Assembly (NCBI RefSeq): GCF_900182655.1
Contig: NZ_FXTC01000002.1
Coordinates: forward strand, 186,001-250,000
Direction of reading: 5' to 3'
Source of the DNA: Chryseobacterium rhizoplanae
GTDB taxonomy: Bacteria; Bacteroidota; Bacteroidia; Flavobacteriales; Weeksellaceae
Length of the DNA stretch: 64,000 bases
Each line of letters starts with the position of its first letter. Positions within the stretch are counted from its first letter, which is position 1. The position numbers and the translations under genes were made by a program. Below, piece after piece: positions 34,962 through 43,974 of this stretch. The notes under the pieces were generated by a model. It searched no databases. It was not told where the DNA came from and saw only the letters and a list, made by a program, of their open reading frames with translations.

Positions 34962-34995
34962 AAATGCCATCGGAATCCGGTGGCATTTATTTTTT
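34962..34995 (+). terminator. Terminator of the carbonic anhydrase-SulP operon
   Basis: AAATGCCATCGG (34962-34973), a 3-nt loop and CCGGTGGCATTT (34977-34988) pair over 12 positions with one G-T wobble, followed by ATTTTTTG. Confidence 0.85.
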
Positions 34996-35067
34996 GATGC
35001 AATTGTACTGAGACAAGCCAGAATTAAATTTTCACTCTTCTATCATCTGCTGCCTACAATCTGTTCA

Positions 35068-35631
35068 CTACTTCCCGTTAAAGGCAGACATCGTATTATT
35101 CAGGCCTGCAAACACAAAAGAAAGACTGGCTTTTGAAAAGGTTTCAATTCTCTCGGCAAGCTTTGCCGCTTCTTCCTCATTCCAGGTTCCTAATACATAA
35201 TCTACCTGTCGTCCGGCAGAGAAATCAGCAGAGATCCCGAAACGAAGCCTTGCGTAATTCTGAGTCTGCAATACTTCATTAATATTTTTAAGCCCATTGT
35301 GGCCTGCATCAGAACCTTTTCCTTTCAATCTTAAAGTCCCGAAAGGAAGGGCGAGATCATCTGTCACAATCAATACATTCTCCAAAGGAATATTTTCTTT
35401 CTGCATCCAGTATTTCACTGCATTTCCGGAAAGGTTCATATAAGTATCGGGTTTAAGGATAAAAACTTTTCTGCCTTTATGTTTTCCTTCTGCCAGCCAG
35501 CCAAAATTGGAGGTATTGAATGATACTTCAAGCGTTTCAGCTATTTTTTCAGCTACTTTAAAGCCTATATTATGTCGTGTATTTTCATATTCTGAGCCTT
35601 TGTTGCCAAGCCCAACGATTAAATATTTCAT
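35068..35631 (-). CDS. pth: Peptidyl-tRNA hydrolase
   Basis: 187 residues, normal for Pth. [21 protein letters not shown] contains Asn10 and the catalytic His20; [18 protein letters not shown] and [10 protein letters not shown] give the other active-site Asn and Asp, and [12 protein letters not shown] the substrate-side Gly-His-Asn. It cleaves peptides from prematurely released peptidyl-tRNA. It is a monocistronic housekeeping gene with its own -7 element 13 nt upstream. Confidence 0.96.
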   Translation of the reverse strand: MKYLIVGLGNKGSEYENTRHNIGFKVAEKIAETLEVSFNTSNFGWLAEGKHKGRKVFILKPDTYMNLSGNAVKYWMQKENIPLENVLIVTDDLALPFGTLRLKGKGSDAGHNGLKNINEVLQTQNYARLRFGISADFSAGRQVDYVLGTWNEEEAAKLAERIETFSKASLSFVFAGLNNTMSAFNGK

Positions 35632-35644
35632 CAGAAATTTTTTG

Positions 35645-35652
35645 CAAAATTA
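35645..35652 (-). promoter_or_regulatory. -7 promoter element of pth
   Basis: On the minus strand TAATTTTG, an exact TAnnTTTG, 13 nt before the ATG. Confidence 0.55.
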
Positions 35653-35667
35653 AGAGATAAAAAATAA

Positions 35668-35695
35668 AAACTCAACCTTATGAAAGATTGAGTTT
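35668..35695 (-). terminator. Terminator after the lipoprotein gene at 35717
   Basis: Arms AAACTCAA (35668-35675) and TTGAGTTT (35688-35695). Read on the minus strand, the stem is followed by TTTTTATTTTTTA. An extra AAG/CTT pairing extends it beyond one mismatch. Confidence 0.7.
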
Positions 35696-35716
35696 AAATA
35701 TTGTTAAAAAAGTCTT

Positions 35717-36649
35717 CTATTGTGGTTTGTAGATATAATTAACGCCATATCCTTTTGTCATGTAAGTCTGAGGATCATAAACGTAATTGGTACTCTTCAC
35801 AATCGGAGTTGGAATAGGTGGCGAAAGATCTGTCACTGACCATCTCTTAGGATTGTTTGGAGATAAAATAAGACTTTCTTTATCATTGATTACTGTAGAT
35901 AATAGTCTTGAAATCTTATATACGTGCGGCAATAATGTGAACGGGCTCACCTGATCGTCATACGCATAATACTCATAGCTATATTTTCCTGTAACAGCAC
36001 CGAATGCACCTCCTGTCATCGTTCCGTAGTATCTTACTACTTTAGATACATTGTCTCCTACATAAGTATAGGCTGTTTTAGAATAATCTGTGAAATTAAG
36101 CGGTGCTCCCGGAACGTCCGGACCGTTTCTCATAATGATTGAATCCAGTTTCCCTGTAGCAGTACTGTACTTAACCTGGTAAGCCGTTTTCTCTTTTTTC
36201 AGTAATGTCTGTGGTCCTGGAGGATCTCCCGGTATTATAGGCGGAGGTCTTCTGAATATTGAACGGTTTTCAGAAATCAGCTGCAGTTTGTTATTATTTC
36301 CATAAGTGAACAATTGACTGTATGATACACTGTCCTTATCAAGTTTTCCGTTTCCGTCAAGATCCAAAAAGCCATTGAAATTAATCTGGCTGATCTTATC
36401 TCCACTGTACATGATATTAGTAACTGAAGCACTGTCTGTAAGCACTTTAGTTACTAAAAGTCCGCTGTATTGATATTCTGCGATAGTATCTTTATCTGTA
36501 ATTTCTCTGTATAATGCTCTGGGACCGCTTAATCCCCCTGTATTATTAAGATCCAATAATGGATTCCCATCCTCATCGAGCATGTCCTTGCAGGAATGTA
36601 TTGAGGAAAATCCTGCGATGAGTAAAATAAAATAGAAAATTTGTTTCAT
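35717..36649 (-). CDS. Lipoprotein of unknown function (paralogue of the gene at 36749)
   Basis: 310 residues with an SPII signal (QIFYFILLIAGFSSIHSC, lipidated Cys near 20) followed by acidic KDMLDEDGNPLLDL, an arrangement that fits flavobacterial surface lipoproteins. The body is made of beta-strand-like segments such as DKISQINFNGFLDLDGNG and TAYTYVGDNVSKVVRYYG. The C-terminal third matches the neighbour: a QVSPFTLLPHVYKISRLL-like stretch, a SPNNPKRW motif and a final YDPQ...YIYKP pair. Function unknown; probably envelope-exposed. Confidence 0.8.
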   Translation of the reverse strand: MKQIFYFILLIAGFSSIHSCKDMLDEDGNPLLDLNNTGGLSGPRALYREITDKDTIAEYQYSGLLVTKVLTDSASVTNIMYSGDKISQINFNGFLDLDGNGKLDKDSVSYSQLFTYGNNNKLQLISENRSIFRRPPPIIPGDPPGPQTLLKKEKTAYQVKYSTATGKLDSIIMRNGPDVPGAPLNFTDYSKTAYTYVGDNVSKVVRYYGTMTGGAFGAVTGKYSYEYYAYDDQVSPFTLLPHVYKISRLLSTVINDKESLILSPNNPKRWSVTDLSPPIPTPIVKSTNYVYDPQTYMTKGYGVNYIYKPQ

Positions 36650-36675
36650 TTCCTTGTAATTGATTATTTTTTTGA

Positions 36676-36683
36676 CAAATATA
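36676..36683 (-). promoter_or_regulatory. -7 promoter element for the lipoprotein gene at 35717
   Basis: Minus-strand TATATTTG, exact match to TAnnTTTG, 26 nt before the ATG. Confidence 0.55.
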
Positions 36684-36748
36684 ATTTTTTTTACCTAAAA
36701 ATTATATGATTATTTTATATTCCGGTAAGATTAATGATTATCTCTCTC

Positions 36749-37621
36749 CTATAAATTTTTATAGGTGAAAACAACATTCTGATTTTTCTCTACGACCGCA
36801 TACCCCTGATTATCATAAGAATAACTCTGGGCTGTATTCACTGAAGAAGCCGGTGGCGGCAATTCTATATACATTGAAGTAGGATTATTCGGAGAAATCT
36901 TATAGAACTGAGCCGGATTTATCAGACTTCGTGTGATGAAATAAACCGGTGAAAGTGTAGAGTAAGGGCTCTTCTGAGCATCATAGTTCTGAAAGCTATA
37001 CTTGCTTACTACTGCAGTACCCATATTCGGGTTCCCATTGATATCCAATATTCCTTTGGAACAAACTACCTGAATAACATTTTCGCCGTTATACACGAAA
37101 GTATAATCTATAAATTTGTTATAAGCACTGATTCCGCCTTCTTTTCTCTTCTCAAGAATCTTAGTAAGTTTATTGGTCGTTGCATTATAAGTAAAAGTAT
37201 AGTCACTTATGACAGAAGCTGATGGTGTGGCGCCCGTTGCAGTAGAAGTGGCATTGTAAATCTTTTTACCTGTAGCATCAGGAACAATATTAAATTCATA
37301 CACCAGGCTGGTTGCCGCGGAACTTACATATTTAATTTTTGTAATATCCTTGTTGGTATACGTTATCGTTCCTGTATAAAAAGCACCTGAAGCAGATTCA
37401 TCTTTAGAGACTGCAGTCTGCAAATCTCCGGTTACTGCTGCTGTAGTATATTCTTCCTGAGAAATATTATTAGCACTCACTTTTGCTAAAACCTTTTTAG
37501 GCGGCGGCCCATCATCCGGATTCGGGATAGATTCTGTGGGATCTGAGGTAGTATTACATGCTGCCAGCAGCCCAAGAAAAGCGATACCGGCAAACATTTT
37601 TAAAAAATAGTTTTTTACCAT
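36749..37621 (-). CDS. Lipoprotein of unknown function (paralogue of the gene at 35717)
   Basis: About 290 residues from ATG 37621 (MVKNYFLKMFAGIAFLGLL), with lipobox LLAAC and then NTTSDPTESIPNPDD, an acidic and proline-rich linker. I reject the upstream start at 37645 because its codons overlap the -7 element. The body has segments of the form YTFTYNATTNKLTKILE and YTFVYNGENVIQVV, and the C-terminal part shares SPYSTLSPVYFITRSL and SPNNPTSMY with the neighbour. Each gene has its own -7 element, so they are tandem duplicates under separate control. Confidence 0.8.
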   Translation of the reverse strand: MVKNYFLKMFAGIAFLGLLAACNTTSDPTESIPNPDDGPPPKKVLAKVSANNISQEEYTTAAVTGDLQTAVSKDESASGAFYTGTITYTNKDITKIKYVSSAATSLVYEFNIVPDATGKKIYNATSTATGATPSASVISDYTFTYNATTNKLTKILEKRKEGGISAYNKFIDYTFVYNGENVIQVVCSKGILDINGNPNMGTAVVSKYSFQNYDAQKSPYSTLSPVYFITRSLINPAQFYKISPNNPTSMYIELPPPASSVNTAQSYSYDNQGYAVVEKNQNVVFTYKNL

Positions 37622-37642
37622 ATAGAATTTTTTTAGCTTGCC

Positions 37643-37650
37643 CAAATATA
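37643..37650 (-). promoter_or_regulatory. -7 promoter element for the lipoprotein gene at 36749
   Basis: Minus-strand TATATTTG, exact TAnnTTTG, 21 nt before ATG 37621. Confidence 0.55.
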
Positions 37651-37721
37651 ATTCAATTTTCGATAATACACTTCAATTTATATGGACAAATTCACAAGAA
37701 ATAGAGTTAATAAACAAAAAA

Positions 37722-37748
37722 AATCTAAAAACATAACGTTTTTAGATT
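37722..37748 (-). terminator. Terminator of the three-gene secreted-protein operon
   Basis: Perfect 11-bp stem: AATCTAAAAAC (37722-37732), a 5-nt loop, GTTTTTAGATT (37738-37748). On the minus strand TTTTTTT follows. Confidence 0.8.
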
Positions 37749-37773
37749 CCTAATTATTGTATTATTATAAAAA

Positions 37774-38511
37774 TTAATAAGGCTGCAATATAGATGTTGT
37801 CAAAACAGATTGTGACATATCACTATTGAGATAGTTAGCATCCACAGCTCTTCCTATGCCCAGTGTTGTTCCTGAGAGAGCTCTTTTGATACAGGCCACC
37901 TTCACACTATATTGGTTTTGAGGAGTAAGGTTTGTAAGCGTAGCGTTAAGATTAAAAATCTTATATGCACCACTATCACCTAATAAAACATCTGTTCTTA
38001 CTGCTTTAAGTTTATCATTAATAAAAATGCCGCAGGCAAAACTTGCTGAGCCTGTTCCTGTTTTTTGAACCGTAGTCTGAAAGGAAAATGTAGCTTTATT
38101 TACCATATTGGTTACAGAGAACGTATCCACTGTTCCCGGAAGCACAGTCCAGTTCCCCGCTAAAGCATCTCCATCATTATAAGGAGTAGTTGCTCCGTTT
38201 GGCGCCACAAAAGTAACTCCTGTTTTATCAGCAACTGTATTGATTGAAAAAACAGACATACTTCCTTGTCCATCTGCAATTTTTATCGCCTTCCAGTCAT
38301 TGGTAGCCAGGTCTGCATTATTGTGAAATATATCACCTGCTGTTCCGGCAGATCCTCTCAGTACATCTGTACCTCCTGTTCTTAATTCTTTTCCAACATT
38401 CAGATCTCCGTTTACATCCAGCATGTTAGTCGGATTAGGAGTATTAATACCCACTTGGGCAGTAGCTGCAACAGTGAACAGAAGTGACGTTGCAAATAAT
38501 ATTTTTTTCAT
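37774..38511 (-). CDS. Secreted tail-fibre-like protein, tandem copy 3
   Basis: 245 residues with a signal peptide (KKILFATSLLFTVAATAQ) followed by VGINTPNPTNMLDVNGDLNV, the short 'VGI..PxxxLDVxG' motif common in flavobacterial surface proteins and tail-fibre heads. The body is Gly/Thr/Asn-rich and beta-like. It shares FACGIFINDKLKAVR and a later VACIKR with the two upstream copies, giving two conserved cysteines. There is no T9SS sorting domain and no S74 chaperone domain. Last gene of the operon, 8 nt after the previous stop. Function unknown. Confidence 0.75.
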   Translation of the reverse strand: MKKILFATSLLFTVAATAQVGINTPNPTNMLDVNGDLNVGKELRTGGTDVLRGSAGTAGDIFHNNADLATNDWKAIKIADGQGSMSVFSINTVADKTGVTFVAPNGATTPYNDGDALAGNWTVLPGTVDTFSVTNMVNKATFSFQTTVQKTGTGSASFACGIFINDKLKAVRTDVLLGDSGAYKIFNLNATLTNLTPQNQYSVKVACIKRALSGTTLGIGRAVDANYLNSDMSQSVLTTSILQPY

Positions 38512-38519
38512 AATCCGCT

Positions 38520-39341
38520 TTAGTTTATAATGGTGTTAAACACTTCTGGAACTTCATACACATCTACTTTAAGAGATGACTGTGAAATAAAGCCATTAAT
38601 ATTGGTATATACATTCGTTCCTATCGTAAGGGTATTGCCGGACGCTCCATAAGAACCCAATCTTGTACAGGCAACATCTACGGTGTGATCTCCTTTCGCA
38701 AGATTATCTACAATACCAATCTGAGTATGGGTAAGGAAAGGATATGTACTGCTGATTGCTTTTAAGTTTCTCTGTCTCAGATTCACCAGTTTATTGTCTA
38801 CAAAAATTCCACAAGCATAATCTATTGAAGTATCTGTAGATCCAGCCGCTCCGAAGTCCGCCTGCACAACCGTTTCAAACTGGAAGTACGCTTTACTCTG
38901 AGTACTGAATACACTGATCACTTGTGAAAGATTGTTTATTTTTTTAAAATTAGTAAGAGTGCCGATGTCTTTTCCTTTGGTAAAAGTTCCCCCTCTGGAA
39001 GTTAAACCTACCGATGAATCCTCAGAAGAAGAAAATGAAACCCCTACTTTATCTGAAAAAGAGTTGTTATAAATCAGGTAAAATTTATTAGGCTCATATT
39101 CGGGAATACGAAGCGATTTCCAGATCGGGGCATAGCCTTCTCCCTGGGAAACCAGCAATTGGTCATTATTCCCCTGAGAAATTGAGTTATCGGTGGTGTT
39201 AAGAACCGCAATTTTATTTCTTAGATTTACATCTCCGTTTACGTCAAGCGTGGCTTTAGGAGTATCTGTTTTTATTCCTACCTGAGCTGAAGCCAAAAGC
39301 CCTATGGTAAGAAACAGAGTTGATAATAGTTTTTTCATCAT
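38520..39341 (-). CDS. Secreted tail-fibre-like protein, tandem copy 2
   Basis: 273 residues with signal peptide KKLLSTLFLTIGLLASAQ and VGIKTDTPKATLDVNGDVNL. The middle has SQGEGYAPIWKSLRIPEYEP, also found in copy 1 (SQGEGLPPVWKSLNI). The second half has YACGIFVDNKLVNLRQ and VACTRLGSYG with the two conserved cysteines. Start and the stop of copy 1 overlap as TAATG, so the genes are translationally coupled. Probably exported to the periplasm or surface; function unknown. Confidence 0.75.
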   Translation of the reverse strand: MMKKLLSTLFLTIGLLASAQVGIKTDTPKATLDVNGDVNLRNKIAVLNTTDNSISQGNNDQLLVSQGEGYAPIWKSLRIPEYEPNKFYLIYNNSFSDKVGVSFSSSEDSSVGLTSRGGTFTKGKDIGTLTNFKKINNLSQVISVFSTQSKAYFQFETVVQADFGAAGSTDTSIDYACGIFVDNKLVNLRQRNLKAISSTYPFLTHTQIGIVDNLAKGDHTVDVACTRLGSYGASGNTLTIGTNVYTNINGFISQSSLKVDVYEVPEVFNTIIN

Positions 39342-40162
39342 TAGTTGGTTTTATAGCTCACGTATTCAATAACGTCCATTTTCATAGTAGATTCCAAAGT
39401 AAATGCACTTGAAGCTCCGTTTGAAGCCTGTACATTACGTCCGATAGCAAATTGTGAATTAGAATTTGAAGTATCAATCTTTCTGCATGCAATATCGATC
39501 GTATGAGCTCCAACAGGAACGTTCTGTTCTGTATAATTAAGGGTAAAGATATAGTCCTGAAGACCATTCTTTCCGCTGTTATTATTAGAAGCAATTCTGT
39601 CCGGGCGTACCGCTACCAGAGTTCCGTTTCTGAAAACACCGCAGGTAAATCTTACACTTTCCATCGTTGTAGAGGTAGGCGCTTTGATTTCGATCCCTGT
39701 CTGAAACTGATAGGTAAGTCTGTTCTTACCATTTTTGATAGTGAAGGTATTCTTTAGCCCATCAATTTTTTTCCATATTCCTTTGGTAGCATCAGTAATA
39801 TTATCTCCAACACTGTTTTTGTAAACACCATCACCGGCAGTACCATCAGTAAGTGATATAATACCTGCTTGATCTGACGACAGATAAGAGTTGATCAACT
39901 TATACTGTCCCTCTTCCATAAAGGAAATGTTCAAAGACTTCCACACGGGAGGCAAACCCTCACCCTGAGAAACCAAAACCTGGCCGTTTAACCCGGCATT
40001 TCCAGCCTGAGTTGAAGTCCCGCCTACTCTAAGTTCTTTTCTTAAGGTGGTTTTTCCATTCACGTCAAGAACAGATTTAGGTTTTGCAGTACCTATTCCC
40101 ACCTGTGCGTTAGCGCAGAGTGAAAGAAGTCCAGCTGCGCAGCAATATATAATTTTTTTCAT
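39341..40162 (-). CDS. Secreted tail-fibre-like protein, tandem copy 1
   Basis: 273 residues from ATG 40162 (MKKIIYCCAAGLLSLCANAQ, signal peptide) followed by VGIGTAKPKSVLDVNGKTTL. The longer frame upstream is rejected because it runs through the -7 element. The SQGEGLPPVWKSLNI segment and the FTCGVFRNGTLVAVR / IACRKID cysteine pair are shared with copies 2 and 3. First gene of a three-gene operon. Confidence 0.75.
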   Translation of the reverse strand: MKKIIYCCAAGLLSLCANAQVGIGTAKPKSVLDVNGKTTLRKELRVGGTSTQAGNAGLNGQVLVSQGEGLPPVWKSLNISFMEEGQYKLINSYLSSDQAGIISLTDGTAGDGVYKNSVGDNITDATKGIWKKIDGLKNTFTIKNGKNRLTYQFQTGIEIKAPTSTTMESVRFTCGVFRNGTLVAVRPDRIASNNNSGKNGLQDYIFTLNYTEQNVPVGAHTIDIACRKIDTSNSNSQFAIGRNVQASNGASSAFTLESTMKMDVIEYVSYKTN

Positions 40163-40173
40163 AATAAGGACTG

Positions 40174-40181
40174 CAAAGGTA
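40174..40181 (-). promoter_or_regulatory. -7 promoter element of the three-copy operon
   Basis: Minus-strand TACCTTTG, exact TAnnTTTG, 11 nt before the ATG. Confidence 0.6.
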
Positions 40182-40458
40182 CGCAATGAAGTCCTAAAAA
40201 TTCCAGTTATATATCCATAAACCTATAGAAGTAAACACATTACAGCATAGAATTAATCACACATAAAAGTAGAATTATTTCTACATAACTCCACTTTTTA
40301 CTTAAAAAAAAGATCCATTAAGGTCTCAAACCCTTACTGTACGGGAATCTACAAGGTATTTTTAATCATATGAAGGTGATTTTAAACCCCTTTAAACGGC
40401 CTTAATTCCCTTCTCAAGGAATATTTCTCAACAAAAACATGATAACAATCACAAAAAA
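40182..40458. other. Intergenic region between mfd and the three-copy operon
   Basis: About 280 nt without a supported gene. It has a small GTAGAA-TTAT-TTCTAC stem near 40270-40285. Nothing else stands out, and no RNA gene is recognised. Confidence 0.4.
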
Positions 40459-40487
40459 GCGTATGAAAATTTAAGATTTTCATACGC
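40459..40487 (-). terminator. Terminator of mfd
   Basis: Perfect 12-bp stem: GCGTATGAAAAT (40459-40470), a 5-nt loop, ATTTTCATACGC (40476-40487). On the minus strand TTTTTTG follows. Confidence 0.85.
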
Positions 40488-40534
40488 TTTTCACATCTTT
40501 TACAAATTTCTTTACAATAAACGAAACCTATAAT

Positions 40535-43500
40535 TTAATTATGTTCAATAATGGCTTTTAGCAGCATATTAACCTCATCTACGTTTTTTACCCTTTCCTT
40601 CCTCATCATCAGTTGATTACCTTCTTTTCCGGACTTCTCTTTAAGCTGTGCTTCAGCTGGATTTCGGGTTAAGTAATTAATAATATGTCTGAATCTATCC
40701 GTCTGGTAGAATTTATCCTGAGGATTTCCCGGAAAGTATCCTAAGAACACTCCATTTTTCATAACAATCTTCTCAAAACCTATATCTGCGGCAAGCCATT
40801 TCAGAGAAACGCTTTTCAACAGATTAACAGCTTCTTTCGGCAATACTCCAAAACGGTCAATCAGCTCAAGTTCAAACTGATGAAGATCTGATTCATTATT
40901 AATTTCTGCAATTTTCTGGTACAGCATCAATCGTTCCTCGGTATTGGAAATATAGAAATCAGGTAACATCAGCTCCAGATCAGTATCGATATTAACATCT
41001 TTCACCGATTTGAAAAGCTTTTGTCTATCTTCCTCATTGTCGAAAAGATTTTCAAAGTCAGCGTCATCTTTCAGCTCTTCCAGCGCTTCCTGCATTAGTT
41101 TCTGATACGTTTCAAACCCCATTTCGTTGATGAATCCACTTTGTTCAGCACCCAACAGGTCACCGGCACCACGGATCTCAAGGTCTTTCATTGCAATCTG
41201 GAAACCACTTCCCAGATCCGAAAACTGTTCAATGGCTTCCAGACGTTTTCTGGCATCGGAAGTCATCATATCATATGGCGGCGTAATCAGATAACAGAAC
41301 GCTTTTCTATTACTACGTCCTACCCTTCCCCTCATCTGATGCAAATCTGCCATTCCAAACCGCTGTGCATCGTTGATGAAAATGGTATTGGCATTCGGGA
41401 CATCCACCCCACTTTCTACAATAGTTGTAGACACAAGAACATCATATTTTCCTTCCATAAAATCCAGAACGTTCTTCTCCAGCTGCTTGCCTTCCATCTG
41501 CCCATGTCCTGTAATCACTCTTGCATCCGGAACCAATCTCTGAATAAGTCCCGCAATATCTTTCAGGTTTTCAATCCTGTTATTAATAAAATAAACCTGC
41601 CCATCCCTCTGAAGCTCATAAGAAACAGCATCACGGAGAATCTCTTCATTAAATCCGATCAATTGCGTATCTACAGGCTGTCTGTTCGGTGGTGGTGTTT
41701 TGATAACAGATAAATCCCTCGCTGCCATTAATGAAAACTGTAAAGTCCTTGGAATAGGAGTAGCTGTCAGCGTAAGCGTATCCACATTATTTTTAAGTGT
41801 TTTCAACTTATCTTTTACTGACACCCCAAACTTATGCTCTTCATCAATAATCAATAAACCAAGATCTTTAAACTTCACAGAACTGCTTACCAACTGATGG
41901 GTTCCAATGATAATATCTACTTTTCCATTCTTTAAAGCATCTAAGGTTTCCGATTTCTGCTTGGCAGTTCTGAATCTGTTAACATAGTCTACATTTACAG
42001 GAAAATCTTTAAGCCTTTCTTTAAAACTTCTGTAATGCTGAAAAGCGAGAATAGTTGTTGGGACCAATATAGCAACCTGCTTACCGTCTGTCGCCGCTTT
42101 AAATGCCGCACGGATGGCAACTTCCGTTTTACCAAACCCTACATCACCACAAACCAGCCTGTCCATAACGGTATCAGCTTCCATATCTTTTTTTACGTCT
42201 ACAGTAGCTTTTTCCTGGTCCGGAGTATCTTCGTAAATAAAACTGGCTTCCAGTTCATTCTGCAGATAAGAATCCGGGGTATAAGCAAAACCTTTTGCCG
42301 TTTTTCGCTGTGCGTATAATTGAATAAGGTCAAAGGCAATTTGTTTTACCTTCGCTTTTGTTTTTTGTTTCAGGGACTTCCAGGTAGGAGAACCCAGTTT
42401 GCTCAAAACAATCTCTTTTCCATCCGGTCCGTTGTATTTCGAAATCTTATGCAGGGAGTGGATACTTACATATAATAAGTCTCCGTTTTTATAAGTCAGT
42501 TTAAAACATTCCTGAATCTTACCGTCATTATTTACTTTGACCAGTCCCATAAACTTACCGATCCCGTGATCAATATGGGCAATATAATCCCCTATTTTCA
42601 GAGACATGAGATCTTTCAGTGTAAGCTGTTCCGACTTTGCAAAAGTATTCTTCGCCTTATATCTCTGATAACGGTCAAAGATCTGGTGGTCAGTATAAAC
42701 AAGAAGCTTGTGGCCGTTGTCTACAAATCCCTCATGCAGCTCAGATTTAAAGCTCTTAAAAGGAAGTTCATGTTCCAGCTCTTCAAAAATAGACTCCAGT
42801 CTTTCTTTCTGCTTTTCTGTTGAAAAGGAAATCCAGGTATCAAATCCGCTGTTCTGTTTTTCTTCAATATCTTCAATCAGCAGTTCAAAGTTTTTATGAA
42901 AAGAAGGCTGAGGAAGCTGCTCCATCTTAATCTCAGTAATTTCTTTCAATCCTTCAATCACTGACCCGCCAAAATCAATTGTTTTGAATTTTTTATAATC
43001 GAATAAAAACTCCTGATCAGAAATAAAAAGCTCCTGAGGAGTTCTGTGGGCAATATCTTTACTTAATGTATCATACTTTTCCAGGGACTTTTCATAGAAT
43101 GTTCTGATTTTCTGCATTCCTATCATTCCATTTTTAGAGACTACAAAACTTTTATCTGGCAATAACTGCAGCAATGACACCCTGCTTCCTGTCACAGAAA
43201 AATTCATGTTGGAAACCAATTGAAAATCCTTTACCTTATCCACAGAAAGCTGGGTTTCGATATCAAAAGTTTTAATGCTTTCCACTTCATTACCGAAGAA
43301 TGTAATCCTGTATGGCTTTTCGTACGAATAAGAAAATACATCTACAATTCCTCCTCGTACAGAAAATTCTCCTGGTTCCGAAACAAAATCGGCCTGCTGA
43401 AAATGATAATGCGTGAGCAGTTCATCTACAAAATCAAAGTCAAGCTGGTCCCCTACTTTTATATGATGGGAGATCGCTTTAAAGTCTTCCTTTTTCAGCA

Positions 43501-43903
43501 CCTTTTCAGATAAGGCTCCGGCATAGGCCACAATAACTTTCGGAGATCTTCCGGAATTGATCTTATTTAAAACTTCAGTTCTTAAAACCAGATTGGCATT
43601 TTGTGTTTTTTCTACCTGATAAGGCTCAAGATGAGTGGCCGGAAAATACAGCACCTTATCTTTACCAAGAAGATCTTCCATCTCAGTATTGGCATACAAT
43701 GCATCCTCTTTATCATCTACCAGATAAAGAATATTTTTCTTTTGAACTAAAAAAAGCTCAGCCACAAAAATAGAAACCGAAGATCCCGCACTTCCCTTTA
43801 CGGCAATATGCTGGCTATTTTCTAACTGGGTGAAAATTTCTTTCCCGAACTCTTTCTGCATCAGATCTGGAAGAAACTTTTCGTTGATGGATTTTAATTG
43901 CAT
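40535..43903 (-). CDS. mfd: Transcription-repair coupling factor Mfd
   Basis: About 1122 residues from ATG 43903 (MQLKSINEKFLPDLMQKEF). An upstream TTG at 43969 is rejected because it overlaps the -7 element. Mfd displaces RNA polymerase stalled at DNA damage and recruits UvrA. Seen in order: UvrB-like N-terminal domain (GEFSVRGGIVDVFSY), the CarD-like RNAP-interaction domain (IGDYIAHIDHGIGKFMGLV), Walker A GDVGFGKTE near residue 585, the DEEHKFG box near 685, TATPIPRTLQFSL, the TRG motif region (QMRGRVGRSNRKAFCYL) and the C-terminal TRCF domain. Single-gene transcript ending in a strong terminator. Confidence 0.96.
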   Translation of the reverse strand: MQLKSINEKFLPDLMQKEFGKEIFTQLENSQHIAVKGSAGSSVSIFVAELFLVQKKNILYLVDDKEDALYANTEMEDLLGKDKVLYFPATHLEPYQVEKTQNANLVLRTEVLNKINSGRSPKVIVAYAGALSEKVLKKEDFKAISHHIKVGDQLDFDFVDELLTHYHFQQADFVSEPGEFSVRGGIVDVFSYSYEKPYRITFFGNEVESIKTFDIETQLSVDKVKDFQLVSNMNFSVTGSRVSLLQLLPDKSFVVSKNGMIGMQKIRTFYEKSLEKYDTLSKDIAHRTPQELFISDQEFLFDYKKFKTIDFGGSVIEGLKEITEIKMEQLPQPSFHKNFELLIEDIEEKQNSGFDTWISFSTEKQKERLESIFEELEHELPFKSFKSELHEGFVDNGHKLLVYTDHQIFDRYQRYKAKNTFAKSEQLTLKDLMSLKIGDYIAHIDHGIGKFMGLVKVNNDGKIQECFKLTYKNGDLLYVSIHSLHKISKYNGPDGKEIVLSKLGSPTWKSLKQKTKAKVKQIAFDLIQLYAQRKTAKGFAYTPDSYLQNELEASFIYEDTPDQEKATVDVKKDMEADTVMDRLVCGDVGFGKTEVAIRAAFKAATDGKQVAILVPTTILAFQHYRSFKERLKDFPVNVDYVNRFRTAKQKSETLDALKNGKVDIIIGTHQLVSSSVKFKDLGLLIIDEEHKFGVSVKDKLKTLKNNVDTLTLTATPIPRTLQFSLMAARDLSVIKTPPPNRQPVDTQLIGFNEEILRDAVSYELQRDGQVYFINNRIENLKDIAGLIQRLVPDARVITGHGQMEGKQLEKNVLDFMEGKYDVLVSTTIVESGVDVPNANTIFINDAQRFGMADLHQMRGRVGRSNRKAFCYLITPPYDMMTSDARKRLEAIEQFSDLGSGFQIAMKDLEIRGAGDLLGAEQSGFINEMGFETYQKLMQEALEELKDDADFENLFDNEEDRQKLFKSVKDVNIDTDLELMLPDFYISNTEERLMLYQKIAEINNESDLHQFELELIDRFGVLPKEAVNLLKSVSLKWLAADIGFEKIVMKNGVFLGYFPGNPQDKFYQTDRFRHIINYLTRNPAEAQLKEKSGKEGNQLMMRKERVKNVDEVNMLLKAIIEHN

Positions 43904-43966
43904 AAATAGTATTGGTATAAACGACAAAAGCGATTTCGGGAGTTTTCCGAAACCGTTGATGATATA

Positions 43967-43974
43967 CAAAGGTA
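43967..43974 (-). promoter_or_regulatory. -7 promoter element of mfd
   Basis: Minus-strand TACCTTTG, exact TAnnTTTG. It gives a leader of about 57 nt to ATG 43903 and rules out the upstream TTG start. Confidence 0.6.

Noticed and set aside
37774-40162. Prophage tail-fibre genes
   Set aside because: The VGI..P..LDVNG motif occurs in tail fibres, but each protein has a cleavable signal peptide and no phage gene is nearby.
41141-41713. 190-codon open frame on the plus strand
   Set aside because: Antisense to mfd; low-complexity His/Ser/Ile translation and no promoter.
43904-43969. N-terminal extension of Mfd from TTG 43969
   Set aside because: It overlaps the minus-strand -7 element TACCTTTG, and the canonical Mfd N-terminus begins at ATG 43903.
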